Positions 9,068 to 16,948 of a DNA stretch of 41,792 nt are shown here, piece after piece. The translations under genes were made by a program, and so were the position numbers. The notes under the pieces are model-generated. The model ran no database searches. It was given only the letters and a program-made list of their open reading frames with translations, and had not been told where the DNA came from. The stretch is taken from NCBI GenBank assembly GCA_038253135.1, contig JBBSHJ010000018.1, forward strand, positions 1 through 41,792, in the 5' to 3' direction. This DNA comes from JBBSHJ01 sp038253135. GTDB lineage: Bacteria; Actinomycetota; Actinomycetes; Mycobacteriales; QHCD01. Each line of letters opens with the position of its first letter. Positions within the stretch are counted from its first letter, which is position 1.

Positions 9068-9081
9068 TTCGGCATACCGAA
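9068..9081. promoter_or_regulatory. MntR/DtxR-like operator, proximal
   Basis: TTCGGCATACCGAA is an inverted repeat (arms TTCGG/CCGAA) 3 bp before the annotated mntH ATG. The form TTYGGN(4)CCRAA recalls DtxR/IdeR-type boxes. Binding by the adjacent repressor is inferred. Confidence 0.55.
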
Positions 9082-9088
9082 TGCAGGG

Positions 9089-9104
9089 TTTAGGATAGCC
9101 GAAA
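9089..9104. promoter_or_regulatory. MntR/DtxR-like operator, distal
   Basis: TTTAGGATAGCCGAAA is a near-palindrome with the TTAGG-N-TAGCC core familiar from IdeR/DtxR boxes. Its centre lies 22 bp, about two helical turns, from the centre of the proximal site, so two repressor dimers could bind the same DNA face between mntR and mntH. Confidence 0.6.
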
Positions 9105-9123
9105 TCCGCGGCGGGTGTCGAGA

Positions 9124-9825
9124 TCAGCCCGGCCGCACCCGCATCGCGGCCGCGAGGTCCCGCCCGAGATCGCAGGTCACGGCGGTGGCTCCCTCGCCGA
9201 CGCGCACGGTCAGCGAGCCACCGAAGGGCTGCCTGTCCCGCACCTCGATCCGATCCCCGATGCTGACCGGGAGCGTGGCGAGGTAGCGCAGCATGTCGGG
9301 GTCGTGATCGCTGACCCGCGCCAGAGTGCCCACCGCGCCGGGCGCGACCTCGGTCAGGGCGACCGTGTCGCCGCTGGGCAACTCGCCATCGAGGGACGGG
9401 ATCGGGTCGCCGTGCGGATCGTGCGTCGGCTCGCCCAGCAACGCCGCGATCCGCCGCTCCAGACGGGGGGAGATGGCGTGCTCGAGCGCATCGGCATCGT
9501 CGTGCACCTCGTCCCACGGCACGCCGAGGGTGCGCACGAGGAAGGTCTCGAGCAGCCGATGGCGGCGTACGACGTCCAGCGCCTTGCTCCGGCCGCCCTC
9601 GGTGAGGCGCACGCCGCGATAGGGCACGTGCTCGACCAGTGCCAGCTCCCCCAGCCGCCGCAGCATTCCGGAGACCGAGGAGGCGCCGACCGCGAGATGC
9701 GCCGCGAGGGCCGTGGTGCTGACCGGCGCGCCGTCGGCATACTCGCCAAGGGAGTAGATCGCCTTGACGTAGTCCTCGACCGACGCCGACAGCGCGTCGC
9801 GCGTCGTCGCGCGATCGGGCATCAC
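9124..9825 (-). CDS. mntR: DtxR/MntR-family metal-dependent repressor
   Basis: 233 residues. N-terminal winged helix (VEDYVKAIYSLGEY, then VSTTALAAHLAVGASSVSGMLRRLGELALVEHVPYRGVRLTEGG), the dimerisation/metal-binding segment (RHRLLETFLVRTLGVPWDEVHDDADALEHAIS) with His/Glu/Asp ligands typical of the family, and a C-terminal SH3/FeoA-like domain from about residue 155. The metal-bound repressor should shut off mntH. Its GTG start overlaps the stop of the LapA-domain gene (GTGA), indicating translational coupling. Mn rather than Fe specificity is inferred from the neighbour. Confidence 0.9.
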   Translation of the reverse strand: MMPDRATTRDALSASVEDYVKAIYSLGEYADGAPVSTTALAAHLAVGASSVSGMLRRLGELALVEHVPYRGVRLTEGGRSKALDVVRRHRLLETFLVRTLGVPWDEVHDDADALEHAISPRLERRIAALLGEPTHDPHGDPIPSLDGELPSGDTVALTEVAPGAVGTLARVSDHDPDMLRYLATLPVSIGDRIEVRDRQPFGGSLTVRVGEGATAVTCDLGRDLAAAMRVRPG

Positions 9826-10061
9826 GGCCTGCGGCGCCGGCTCACGAGGAGTCCGGCGAGGCCACCGATCACGAACATCGCGAGCAGCGCCAGCCAGAGC
9901 GGCATCGACACCGAGGGGGCGATCAGCCTGATGTGCACCGAGTTGTGGTTCTCCACGATGAAGACGATGGCGAGGACGACGAGGACGGCGATGATGACGT
10001 TTCGAGGCGTCAGAGCACCGGATGTACGGCGTTCGGCATCGTGCGAGTGCTGCTCTGTCAT
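9822..10061 (-). CDS. Small LapA-domain (DUF1049) membrane protein
   Basis: About 79 residues from the ATG at 10061, which has GGAGG 10 nt upstream. After a polar N-terminus come two membrane helices (NVIIAVLVVLAIVFIVE and PLWLALLAMFVIGGLAGLLV) joined by ENHNSVHIRLIAPSVSM, the layout of the LapA domain, and a basic RRRRP tail. Its role in Gram-positive bacteria is unknown. Its stop overlaps the mntR start, so both are probably made from one message. Confidence 0.8.
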   Translation of the reverse strand: MTEQHSHDAERRTSGALTPRNVIIAVLVVLAIVFIVENHNSVHIRLIAPSVSMPLWLALLAMFVIGGLAGLLVSRRRRP

Positions 10062-10149
10062 GGGATGCGGACCTCCGACCTCACCGCCCGGCGATGCGAG
10101 CAACGATACGCGGCTCGCACCGCCGGTCCGGTGTCCCCGCTCGCGCCGG

Positions 10150-10989
10150 TCAGCGTCCAGACTTGGCCTTGACCAGCCCGGCGTACCCGGCCTGCCCGCT
10201 GCGGTTGGGGTGGTACGACTCCCCCAGCGGGTTGGAGAGGCCGTTGATCCAGGCGCGGGCGTCGCAGATCCGGTGTCCGAGGAACGGCGAGCGCGGGTCG
10301 ACGAACCAGGCGCCGTGCGCGTTGGCGTGCGATTTCAGGACCCGATCGAGCAGGGTCGCCGCGGAGTTCAGGCGGGCTTCATCATCCGGGCTGAAGAACG
10401 TGCCGGCGTTGCAGTCCTGGCCGTTGAACAGCCATGGATAGCCGACCGCGACGACGCGGGCGTACGGCGCGCGGGCGCGGATCGCGGAGAACATCCGGTC
10501 CAGCCGGGCGGGCAAGGTGTAGGTGATGATCGCCCGCGCCCGGTTGACCGCCGCTGCGCAGTTGGACGTCCACCACGGTTTGGCGCATTCCCTCATGACG
10601 CTGGAGAAGCCGGCATCGTTGCCGCCCGCCGACACGGTGACCAGCACCGTCGACGTACTCAGGTAACCCAACTGGCGGGCGGTGACATCGCTGGCCGTCG
10701 CGCCGCCGCACGCGCCGAAGTGCAGCGTCAACCGCTTCGCCGACGCGACGAGGCTCGGGTAGGCGTACCGCGAGCGGTAGCAGCCCGAGCCGTCGTTGAG
10801 GTAGCTGCGCGTCCCCACGCCGCTGGAGTAGGAGTCGCCGAGCGCGGCGTACGCCGGCCCGGCAGCGCCCGCCGGCAGCGGCGCCAAGCCGATGCCCATG
10901 GCGGCCGCGAGCGCGACGATGAGCGCCCGGAGCACCCCCTCGATGCGAGGACGCCGCCGTCGCCGGCCGGTGATCGTGTGCTGTGACAT
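10150..10989 (-). CDS. Secreted SGNH/GDSL hydrolase (lipase/esterase)
   Basis: 279 residues from ATG 10989, which follows AGGAGG. The N-terminus has an Arg-rich segment, a hydrophobic helix (ALIVALAAAMGIGLAPLPAGA) and an Ala-rich cleavage region, so export is likely. Block I is GDSYSSG with the catalytic Ser, block III is GGNDAGF (oxyanion Asn), and block V is ESYHPNRSGQ with the catalytic His. Cys pairs (CYRS, CGG, CAK, C-N-C, CN, CD) suggest disulfides as in Streptomyces secreted lipases. It hydrolyses ester substrates outside the cell. Confidence 0.9.
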   Translation of the reverse strand: MSQHTITGRRRRRPRIEGVLRALIVALAAAMGIGLAPLPAGAAGPAYAALGDSYSSGVGTRSYLNDGSGCYRSRYAYPSLVASAKRLTLHFGACGGATASDVTARQLGYLSTSTVLVTVSAGGNDAGFSSVMRECAKPWWTSNCAAAVNRARAIITYTLPARLDRMFSAIRARAPYARVVAVGYPWLFNGQDCNAGTFFSPDDEARLNSAATLLDRVLKSHANAHGAWFVDPRSPFLGHRICDARAWINGLSNPLGESYHPNRSGQAGYAGLVKAKSGR

Positions 10990-11122
10990 GCCTGCCTCCT
11001 GACCCGGTGGTCGCCGCGCCAGTACCGGCCCGGCGGAACCCACCCTCGCCGCCCGGCCACGGCCGCCGCCGGGTCGAACGGATGTCTGTGGAAACACAAC
11101 ACACCATCGATCGGGTATTCGT

Positions 11123-11140
11123 TATCTCATATGTGAGATA
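11123..11140. promoter_or_regulatory. Operator-like palindrome before the HTH-MurA fusion
   Basis: TATCTCA and TGAGATA flank a TATG centre, an 18-bp inverted repeat ending 11 bp before the ATG of a gene whose product has an N-terminal XRE helix-turn-helix. Autoregulation through this site is the simple inference. The start shows no clear Shine-Dalgarno, so transcription may begin near the ATG. Confidence 0.6.
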
Positions 11141-11151
11141 CGGTTGCCGGC

Positions 11152-12681
11152 ATGGCTGAGGACTACCGCGCGCGGATCGGCAACCTGATCGGGGACGCAC
11201 GCAAGCATCGAGGGCTGACCCAGGGTGCGCTCGCCGAGGTGCTCGGCACCAGCCAGAGCGCCGTCAACCGGATCGAGCGCGGCCATCAGAACCTGAGCCT
11301 CGAGATGCTCGCGCGGATCGGCGAGGCCCTGGACAGCGAGATCGTCTCGATCGGCCGGCCGGGCCCGACCCACCTGCGGGTCGTCGGCGGCACCCGGCTC
11401 TCCGGCGCCATCGCGGTCAAGACCAGCAAGAACGCCGGCGTCGCCCTGCTCTGCGCGTCACTGCTGAACAAGGGCCGGACCACGCTGCGCAAGCTGGCGC
11501 GGATCGAGGAGGTCAACCGGATCATCGAGGTGCTGCAGAGCATCGGTGTGCAGTGCACCTGGATCGGGGCCGACAACGATCTCGAGATCGTGCCGCCGGA
11601 GCGCCTCGACCTCGACAACATCGATGCCGGGGCCGCGCGGCGGACGCGAACGATCATCAATTTCCTCGGCCCGCTGATGCACCTGGAGCGGGAATTCGCG
11701 CTGCCGTATCCCGGCGGCTGCGACCTCGGCACCCGCACCATCGAGCCGCACATGGCCGGGCTGCGTCATTTCGGGCTCGAGGTCAAGGCGACCGGAGGTT
11801 ATTACCGCGTCGAGGTGGATCCGTCCGCGACCGGTGATCGTTCGATCGTCCTGATCGAGCGCGGTGACATGGCGACGGAGAACGTGCTGATGGCCGCCGC
11901 CCGCAGGGATGCGACCACCGTCATCCGCAACGCCAGTCCCAACTACATGGTGCAGGATTTGTGCCTTTATCTGACCCGGCTCGGTGTGATGATCGAGGGC
12001 ATCGGCACGACGACCCTGACGGTGCACGGCGAGCCGGAGATCGATTGCAATGTCGACTACTCGCCGTCGGAAGACCCGGTCGAGGCGATGAGCCTCATCG
12101 CCGCGGCGATCGTCACGCGGAGCGAGATCACGATCATGCGGGCGCCGATCGAATTCCTGGAGATCGAGCTGGCACTGCTGACCGAGATGGGATTTCGCTA
12201 TGACCTGAGCCCCGAATACCGCGCGGCGAACGGCTACGCGCGGCTCGTCGACATCACGACCCATCCGTCTTCCTTGCACTCACCGATCGACAAGATCCAT
12301 CCGATGCCGTTCCCCGGACTCAATATCGACAATCTGCCGTTCTTCGCCGTGATCGCAGCCGTCGCGGAGGGTACGACGCTCATCCACGATTGGGTCTATG
12401 AGAATCGCGCGATCTATCTGACCGACCTGTCGAAACTCGGCGCACGCATCACCCTGCTCGATCCCCACCGCGTGAGCATCGACGGGCCGACGCGCTTCTC
12501 GGCGGCCGAGCTGGTGTGCCCACCGGCATTGCGGCCCGCGGTCGTACTCCTGCTGGCCATGCTCGCGGCGAAGGGAACCTCGGTGCTGCGCAACGTCTAC
12601 GTCATCCACCGCGGATACGAGGACCTCGCGGAGCGGCTCAACTCGCTCGGCGCGCAGATCGAGACCTTCCGCGACATCTGA
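11152..12681 (+). CDS. XRE helix-turn-helix fused to MurA-like enolpyruvyl transferase
   Basis: 509 residues. Residues ~5-68 form a Cro/C1-type HTH (LIGDARKHRGLTQGALAEVLGTSQSAVNRIERG). From ~75 on the protein is an EPSP/UDP-GlcNAc enolpyruvyl transferase of normal length. Key MurA residues are kept: Lys93-Asn94 (KTSKN, equivalent to E. coli K22/N23), the active-site Cys190 in PGGCDLGTR, an Asp (D393) at the spacing of the general base D305 before AEGTT, and ENRAIYLTDLSKLGA. The loop after the Asp differs (NLPF, with a 3-residue insert before it). It could make the first committed peptidoglycan precursor or act as a metabolite-sensing regulator; proteins of this architecture occur in other actinomycetes. 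Confidence 0.9.
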   Translation: MAEDYRARIGNLIGDARKHRGLTQGALAEVLGTSQSAVNRIERGHQNLSLEMLARIGEALDSEIVSIGRPGPTHLRVVGGTRLSGAIAVKTSKNAGVALLCASLLNKGRTTLRKLARIEEVNRIIEVLQSIGVQCTWIGADNDLEIVPPERLDLDNIDAGAARRTRTIINFLGPLMHLEREFALPYPGGCDLGTRTIEPHMAGLRHFGLEVKATGGYYRVEVDPSATGDRSIVLIERGDMATENVLMAAARRDATTVIRNASPNYMVQDLCLYLTRLGVMIEGIGTTTLTVHGEPEIDCNVDYSPSEDPVEAMSLIAAAIVTRSEITIMRAPIEFLEIELALLTEMGFRYDLSPEYRAANGYARLVDITTHPSSLHSPIDKIHPMPFPGLNIDNLPFFAVIAAVAEGTTLIHDWVYENRAIYLTDLSKLGARITLLDPHRVSIDGPTRFSAAELVCPPALRPAVVLLLAMLAAKGTSVLRNVYVIHRGYEDLAERLNSLGAQIETFRDI

Positions 12682-12702
12682 TCGGTCGGGGTGCGACCAG
12701 CG

Positions 12703-13734
12703 TCAGACCTCGGCCCGCAGGCGGTCACCGACCCCGTGCACGTGGCGGAGCGCCTGCCGGTACGACTCGACCAGGCCCGTCTCGACATACGGCAGTCCGG
12801 CCCGCCGGCAGTGCGCGCGCACCAAGGGCTGCGCGAGCCGCAGGTGCGGCCGCGGCATGCTCGGGAAAAGGTGATGCTCGATCTGGTAATTCAGGCCGCC
12901 GAGCATCCAGTCGACGACGGGGCCGCCGCGCACATTGCGCGAGGTGATGACCTGCTTGCGCAGATGGTTCCACCGCGAGCCCGGTGCCGGCATCGGCATG
13001 CCCTTGTGGTTCGGGGCGAACGCGAGCCCGAGGTGCAGCCCGAGCACTGCTTGGTGCACCCCGATGAAAAGCACCGCGGCCAGCGGCGGCATCGCCAGGA
13101 AGACCACGGAGAGATAGATCGCGAGGTGAGCGACCAGCAAGGTCGCTTCGGATCGGCGCTCCGCGACCGGGCGGCGTTTCAGGCTGCGAATGCTGGAGAT
13201 CTTCAGATGCAGCGCTTCAAGCGTCAGCAACGGGAGGTAGAACCAGCCTTGGTTGCGGGCCATGAACCGGCCGAATCCGGACGTCGCCGTGGCCTGCTCC
13301 CGTGTCCAGACCACGATGCCCGCGCCGACGTCGGGATCCTTGTCGACGTCATTCGGGTTCGCGTGGTGTCGATTGTGTTTGGAATTCCACCAGCCGTAGC
13401 TAAGCCCATTCAAAAGATTACCGTGGATCAATCCCAAGACCCTGCTGGTACGACGGGAATTGCTTATCTGCTGATGCGCGGCGTCGTGTCCCAGAAACAG
13501 CGTCCGAGCGCTGATGATCCCGGCCGCGATGCCCAGGCCGGCGGCAGCCAGCAGGCCGTGGACGAAGAACAGCGCGGTGAAGACGCCGACGAGTAATGTC
13601 GCATTGACACCGATCACGACGCTGTAATAATCCGGCCGTCGCTCCATGAGTCCTCGAGCCTGCACGGTCTTGACCAAATCGCAGAAGTCAACCGCTTTTT
13701 GCACAGACGGATCCAGAGCGAACAGCTCACTCAT
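12703..13734 (-). CDS. Membrane fatty acid desaturase
   Basis: 343 residues with the three histidine boxes of the membrane di-iron desaturases: HDAAH (~residue 84), HNRHH after WWNSK, and QIEHH near residue 283. The Gln in the third box is typical of front-end (delta-5/6-like) and some actinobacterial acyl-lipid desaturases. Hydrophobic stretches at ~40-80 and ~205-245 form the membrane part. It introduces a double bond into acyl chains using O2 and an electron donor, not fused here. Converges with the MurA fusion gene, 21 bp away. Confidence 0.9.
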   Translation of the reverse strand: MSELFALDPSVQKAVDFCDLVKTVQARGLMERRPDYYSVVIGVNATLLVGVFTALFFVHGLLAAAGLGIAAGIISARTLFLGHDAAHQQISNSRRTSRVLGLIHGNLLNGLSYGWWNSKHNRHHANPNDVDKDPDVGAGIVVWTREQATATSGFGRFMARNQGWFYLPLLTLEALHLKISSIRSLKRRPVAERRSEATLLVAHLAIYLSVVFLAMPPLAAVLFIGVHQAVLGLHLGLAFAPNHKGMPMPAPGSRWNHLRKQVITSRNVRGGPVVDWMLGGLNYQIEHHLFPSMPRPHLRLAQPLVRAHCRRAGLPYVETGLVESYRQALRHVHGVGDRLRAEV

Positions 13735-13899
13735 TCGATAACCTCTCGTCGTCGGACCGGCGCGGTGCGTCGTGCTCCGAGCGTCACCCAGGAATCGATG
13801 CCGCGCAGGAGACCTGCCCTACCGATCGAAGGTGGTGCCAGCACCTTACCCTGTCGGCCTGTGCGCGACCGGATTTCGGGCATGGGAGCATCGCACGCC

Positions 13900-14793
13900 A
13901 TGACCAGGAACCAGAAACGGCCCGTCGCCGTGATCGGCGCCGGCACCATGGGCGGTCCTGCCGCCGCGGCGGCCCGGGCGGCCGGTCACTCGGTGACGGT
14001 CTTCGATCTCGATCCGATCGCGATCGCCGCGGCCGGGGCGGCCGGACACGAGATCGCCGACACCCCGGCCACGGCCGCGGCCGGCGCGGCGGTCGTCCTC
14101 CTGTCGCTCCCGACCCCCGACGCCGTACGCACCGTCCTGACCAGCGCGCATGGCGTGCTGGCCGGAGCCGCTTCCGGAACGATCGTCGTCGATCTCAGCA
14201 CCATCGACCCGGTGACGGCCCGGGACTGCGCGCGCGCCGCCGCGGGTCGCGGCGTCGACATGCTCGACGCGCCGGTGCTCGGGCGGCCGCACCGCTGTGG
14301 CCGGTGGACCCTCCCGGTGGGTGGCGAGCGCGACACCCTCGAGCGAGCCCGGCCGGTCCTCGGGCAGATCGCGGCGAGCCTGGTGCACGTGGGCGGCCAC
14401 GGCGCGGGCATGACCATCAAGCTGCTCAACAATTACCTTTTCGGCGTGATCAACACGGCGACGGCCGAGTGCATGGCCGCGGCCGATCGGCTCGGGATCG
14501 ACCCCGCGCAGGTGTACGACGTCCTGGCCGAAAGCGGCGCGGCAACGATCAGCCCGCTCTTCCTGGAGATCGCCCCGAAGATGCTCAGCAACGACTTCAG
14601 CCCCGCCTTCACCGTCGACCTGCTCGCCAAGGACATCGGCCTCGCCGTCCAGATGATCGACGCCGCAGGCGCCCGGCATGCCACCGGCACCGCCGCCGCC
14701 GAACTGACCACGCGCGCGCAGGACCTCGGGCTCGGCGACCGCGACACGAGCGCCGTGGTCGTCGCCGCCCGCCACGCATCCGGGGAACGATGA
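13900..14793 (+). CDS. NAD(P)-dependent beta-hydroxyacid dehydrogenase family protein
   Basis: 297 residues from ATG 13900 (GGGAG 11 nt upstream; an in-frame ATG at 13882 is an alternative). The Rossmann fold opens with VAVIGAGTMGGPAAAAARAAGH. The substrate-binding motif is DAPVLGRPHRCGRWTLPVGG instead of the usual DAPVSGG-GTL form, and the catalytic Lys lies in GAGMTIKLLNNYL. Such enzymes oxidise 3-hydroxyisobutyrate, tartronate semialdehyde or related acids. Its stop overlaps the start of the LarA-like gene (ATGA), so the two proteins probably act on one 2- or 3-hydroxyacid. Confidence 0.88.
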   Translation: MTRNQKRPVAVIGAGTMGGPAAAAARAAGHSVTVFDLDPIAIAAAGAAGHEIADTPATAAAGAAVVLLSLPTPDAVRTVLTSAHGVLAGAASGTIVVDLSTIDPVTARDCARAAAGRGVDMLDAPVLGRPHRCGRWTLPVGGERDTLERARPVLGQIAASLVHVGGHGAGMTIKLLNNYLFGVINTATAECMAAADRLGIDPAQVYDVLAESGAATISPLFLEIAPKMLSNDFSPAFTVDLLAKDIGLAVQMIDAAGARHATGTAAAELTTRAQDLGLGDRDTSAVVVAARHASGER

Positions 14794-16208
14794 GCATCGC
14801 GGTCGACCTCGAATACGGCACCGGCACCCTGCGATGCGAACTCCCGAGCGGCGCGCTGGTGCTCGATCCCCGGCACTGGACCGAGCCCGCGCCCGTTGAT
14901 CCTTTGCAGTCGACGCGAGCCGCGCTCGCCGCGCCGCTCGGCCTGCCTCCCATCGCCGAGCTGGTCGGTCCGGGCGCCAGGGTCGCCGTCGTCTTCCCCG
15001 ACCGGGTCAAGGGCGGCACGCACGCCGAGGCGCACCGCAAGGTCGCTCTCCCGCTCATCGTCGATGAGCTCCGGGGCGCCGGCGTCGCCGAGCGCGACCT
15101 CTCCTTCGTCTGCGCGATCGGCCTGCACCGCAAGAATTCCCCGGACGAGATGGCGTCCTACCTCCCGGATAGATTCCTTGACCGATTCTCCGGCCAGATC
15201 GCCAATCACGATGCCGAGGACCCCAACGGAATTGTCGACCTCGGCACCAGCGCCCTCGGGGATCCGGTCGGTTTCAACCGCACCTGCGCGGAAGCCGACC
15301 TGTGCATCGTCCTCGGCCACGTGCAGGGAAATCCGTACGGCGGCTTCTCCGGTGGCCACAAGACCTTCACCACCGGGTTGACGACGTGGCGCTCGATCGC
15401 CGGCCACCACACCCCGGCGACGATGCATCGGCCCGACTTCGTGCCGATCTCGACCCGCAGCCGGTTCCGGTCCCAGCTCGCGGCGATCGGTGACCGGATC
15501 GAGCAAGGCATCGGTCGACCGCTCATGTGCCTAGACGCGGTGCTCGGCGAGGGGGCCAAGGTCCTCGCCACGCGAGCCGGCACGGTCCGCGCGGTCGAGG
15601 AGGCCACCTGGCCGCTGGCCGAGCGGCGTACCAAAGTCGCCCTGGACACCGAGCCGGTCGACGTGCTCGTCTTCGGCCTGCCGCGCGACTTCCATTACGG
15701 CCCCGGAATGGGGACGAACCCGATCCTGATGAGCCAGGCCATCGCCGCGACCATCCACCGCTGCGCCGGCCTCCTCCGACCCGGCGGCGTCGCGGTCGTC
15801 ACGGCCTGGTGCGACGGCCGGTGGAACGACGCGTGGTTCCCGTCCCACCGCGAGACGTTCGAGCGCTACGCCGGTTACGACGCGGTGAGCGACATGAGCG
15901 ATGTCGTCGAGGAGATGTCGATCCGGCCGGATCTGGTCGACAACTACCGACATCGCGGCGCCTACCACCCGTTCCACGCCTTCTCGATGCTGTCGATGGC
16001 CGAGCTCGGGCTGCGCTACGCCGGCCGCACGATCGTGGTCGGGGCGCGTCGGCCCGGTCTCGCGCGGGCGATGGGCCACGCCACCGCCCTCTCGATCGAC
16101 GCCGCGCTGCACCTCGCCCAGCGTTACGTCGGCCCGCGCCCGCGGATCGCGGCGCTGCCGGGATTCCTCCCGCGGGTGCCGCCGCATCTGACCGCCGCAC
16201 GATCCTGA
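14790..16208 (+). CDS. LarA-like (nickel-pincer lactate racemase family) protein
   Basis: 472 residues; start set by the ATGA overlap and GGGGAA upstream. LarA racemases use a Ni-pincer nucleotide tethered to a Lys. Here GGFSGGHK places Lys191 at the LarA K184 position, His207 at H200 (Ni ligand) and His113 (GLHRKNSPDE) at H108. The residue 10 before the Lys, a catalytic His (H174) in LarA, is Asn181 (QGNPYGG). So the family is clear but a standard two-base racemisation is doubtful. The cofactor synthesis genes larB, larC and larE are not in the window. Coupled to a hydroxyacid dehydrogenase, it probably epimerises or otherwise handles a 2-hydroxyacid. Confidence 0.82.
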   Translation: MSIAVDLEYGTGTLRCELPSGALVLDPRHWTEPAPVDPLQSTRAALAAPLGLPPIAELVGPGARVAVVFPDRVKGGTHAEAHRKVALPLIVDELRGAGVAERDLSFVCAIGLHRKNSPDEMASYLPDRFLDRFSGQIANHDAEDPNGIVDLGTSALGDPVGFNRTCAEADLCIVLGHVQGNPYGGFSGGHKTFTTGLTTWRSIAGHHTPATMHRPDFVPISTRSRFRSQLAAIGDRIEQGIGRPLMCLDAVLGEGAKVLATRAGTVRAVEEATWPLAERRTKVALDTEPVDVLVFGLPRDFHYGPGMGTNPILMSQAIAATIHRCAGLLRPGGVAVVTAWCDGRWNDAWFPSHRETFERYAGYDAVSDMSDVVEEMSIRPDLVDNYRHRGAYHPFHAFSMLSMAELGLRYAGRTIVVGARRPGLARAMGHATALSIDAALHLAQRYVGPRPRIAALPGFLPRVPPHLTAARS

Positions 16209-16398
16209 CGACGCGGGACCGGCGGGACGGGCGTCCGTACCTGGCGGTGACCTCGGCCCGAGACACCATCGACAACACACTCTGCCTGCCCCGACACGCT
16301 CGCCGCTTCGTGGAAATTCCCACGTGAGGCACGGACGGCGTTCCGCGAGCAGTTTCCGTGAGTCTCGCCGACGACTTGCGACGGATGCCCCGCTTGCC

Positions 16399-16417
16399 AT
16401 ACCATAACAATTGGTAT
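16399..16417. promoter_or_regulatory. Inverted repeat upstream of a secreted-protein gene
   Basis: ATACCA and TGGTAT flank a 7-bp AT-rich spacer, 22 bp before the ATG of the following gene and immediately before its GGAGG. Could be an operator or a small hairpin in the 5' leader. Confidence 0.35.
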
Positions 16418-16439
16418 CCGTCAAGCGGAGGCGGCCAAA

Positions 16440-16919
16440 ATGATGCGTCGATGGGTCACAGCCGGGTGCGCGAGTGTCGTGGCTGGCGTTTGCGTCAGCG
16501 GCGCACCGACCGTCGCTATGCCCGACTCGCGCGGTTCGAATCATCATTCCAGTTCCATCTGCCACACCGGCTTCGACCCTTACCAGCAGCCGGCTGCGGT
16601 TGACAGGTCATGCGGCCTCATCGTGTACCCGTTGGTGAAGGTAAAGCACCTGCGTGACGGCGGACGCATTTATGTATACGGTGATCCGGGTAGGACTGAG
16701 GAGCCGATTCCTCCGCCGAGCTTTGACCCGCTCACTGCCTCGGATGCCGAGCTGACTCGTTACGGGTTCCCGCTCCCGATCGGACCACACGACAGCCAGC
16801 GGCAGAAGCTCGCGAAGGCCTGGAGGGCATTCGGCCAGCCAGAGCCCTTCTTGGTGACCAACCCGAATGTGACGACCGAGGTGGCCGGAAAGAGCTACCT
16901 TCTGCCGACGAAAAAGTAG
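16440..16919 (+). CDS. Small secreted protein of unknown function
   Basis: 159 residues with a signal peptide (RRW, then VTAGCASVVAGVCVSGAPTVA). GGAGG lies upstream of the ATG at a good distance. The mature part has a Cys pair (SICHTG, RSCGL) and the segment PPSFDPLTASDAELTRYGFP, which I recall from the N-terminal region of larger secreted actinomycete proteins such as G1-type glutamic endopeptidases; the catalytic region is absent. It may be a stand-alone small protein or the leftover of a larger one cut at the island border, since ISL3 debris starts 30 bp later. Confidence 0.6.
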   Translation: MMRRWVTAGCASVVAGVCVSGAPTVAMPDSRGSNHHSSSICHTGFDPYQQPAAVDRSCGLIVYPLVKVKHLRDGGRIYVYGDPGRTEEPIPPPSFDPLTASDAELTRYGFPLPIGPHDSQRQKLAKAWRAFGQPEPFLVTNPNVTTEVAGKSYLLPTKK

Positions 16920-16948
16920 GTGCCGCGGCATTCTGACCGCAGATAACT

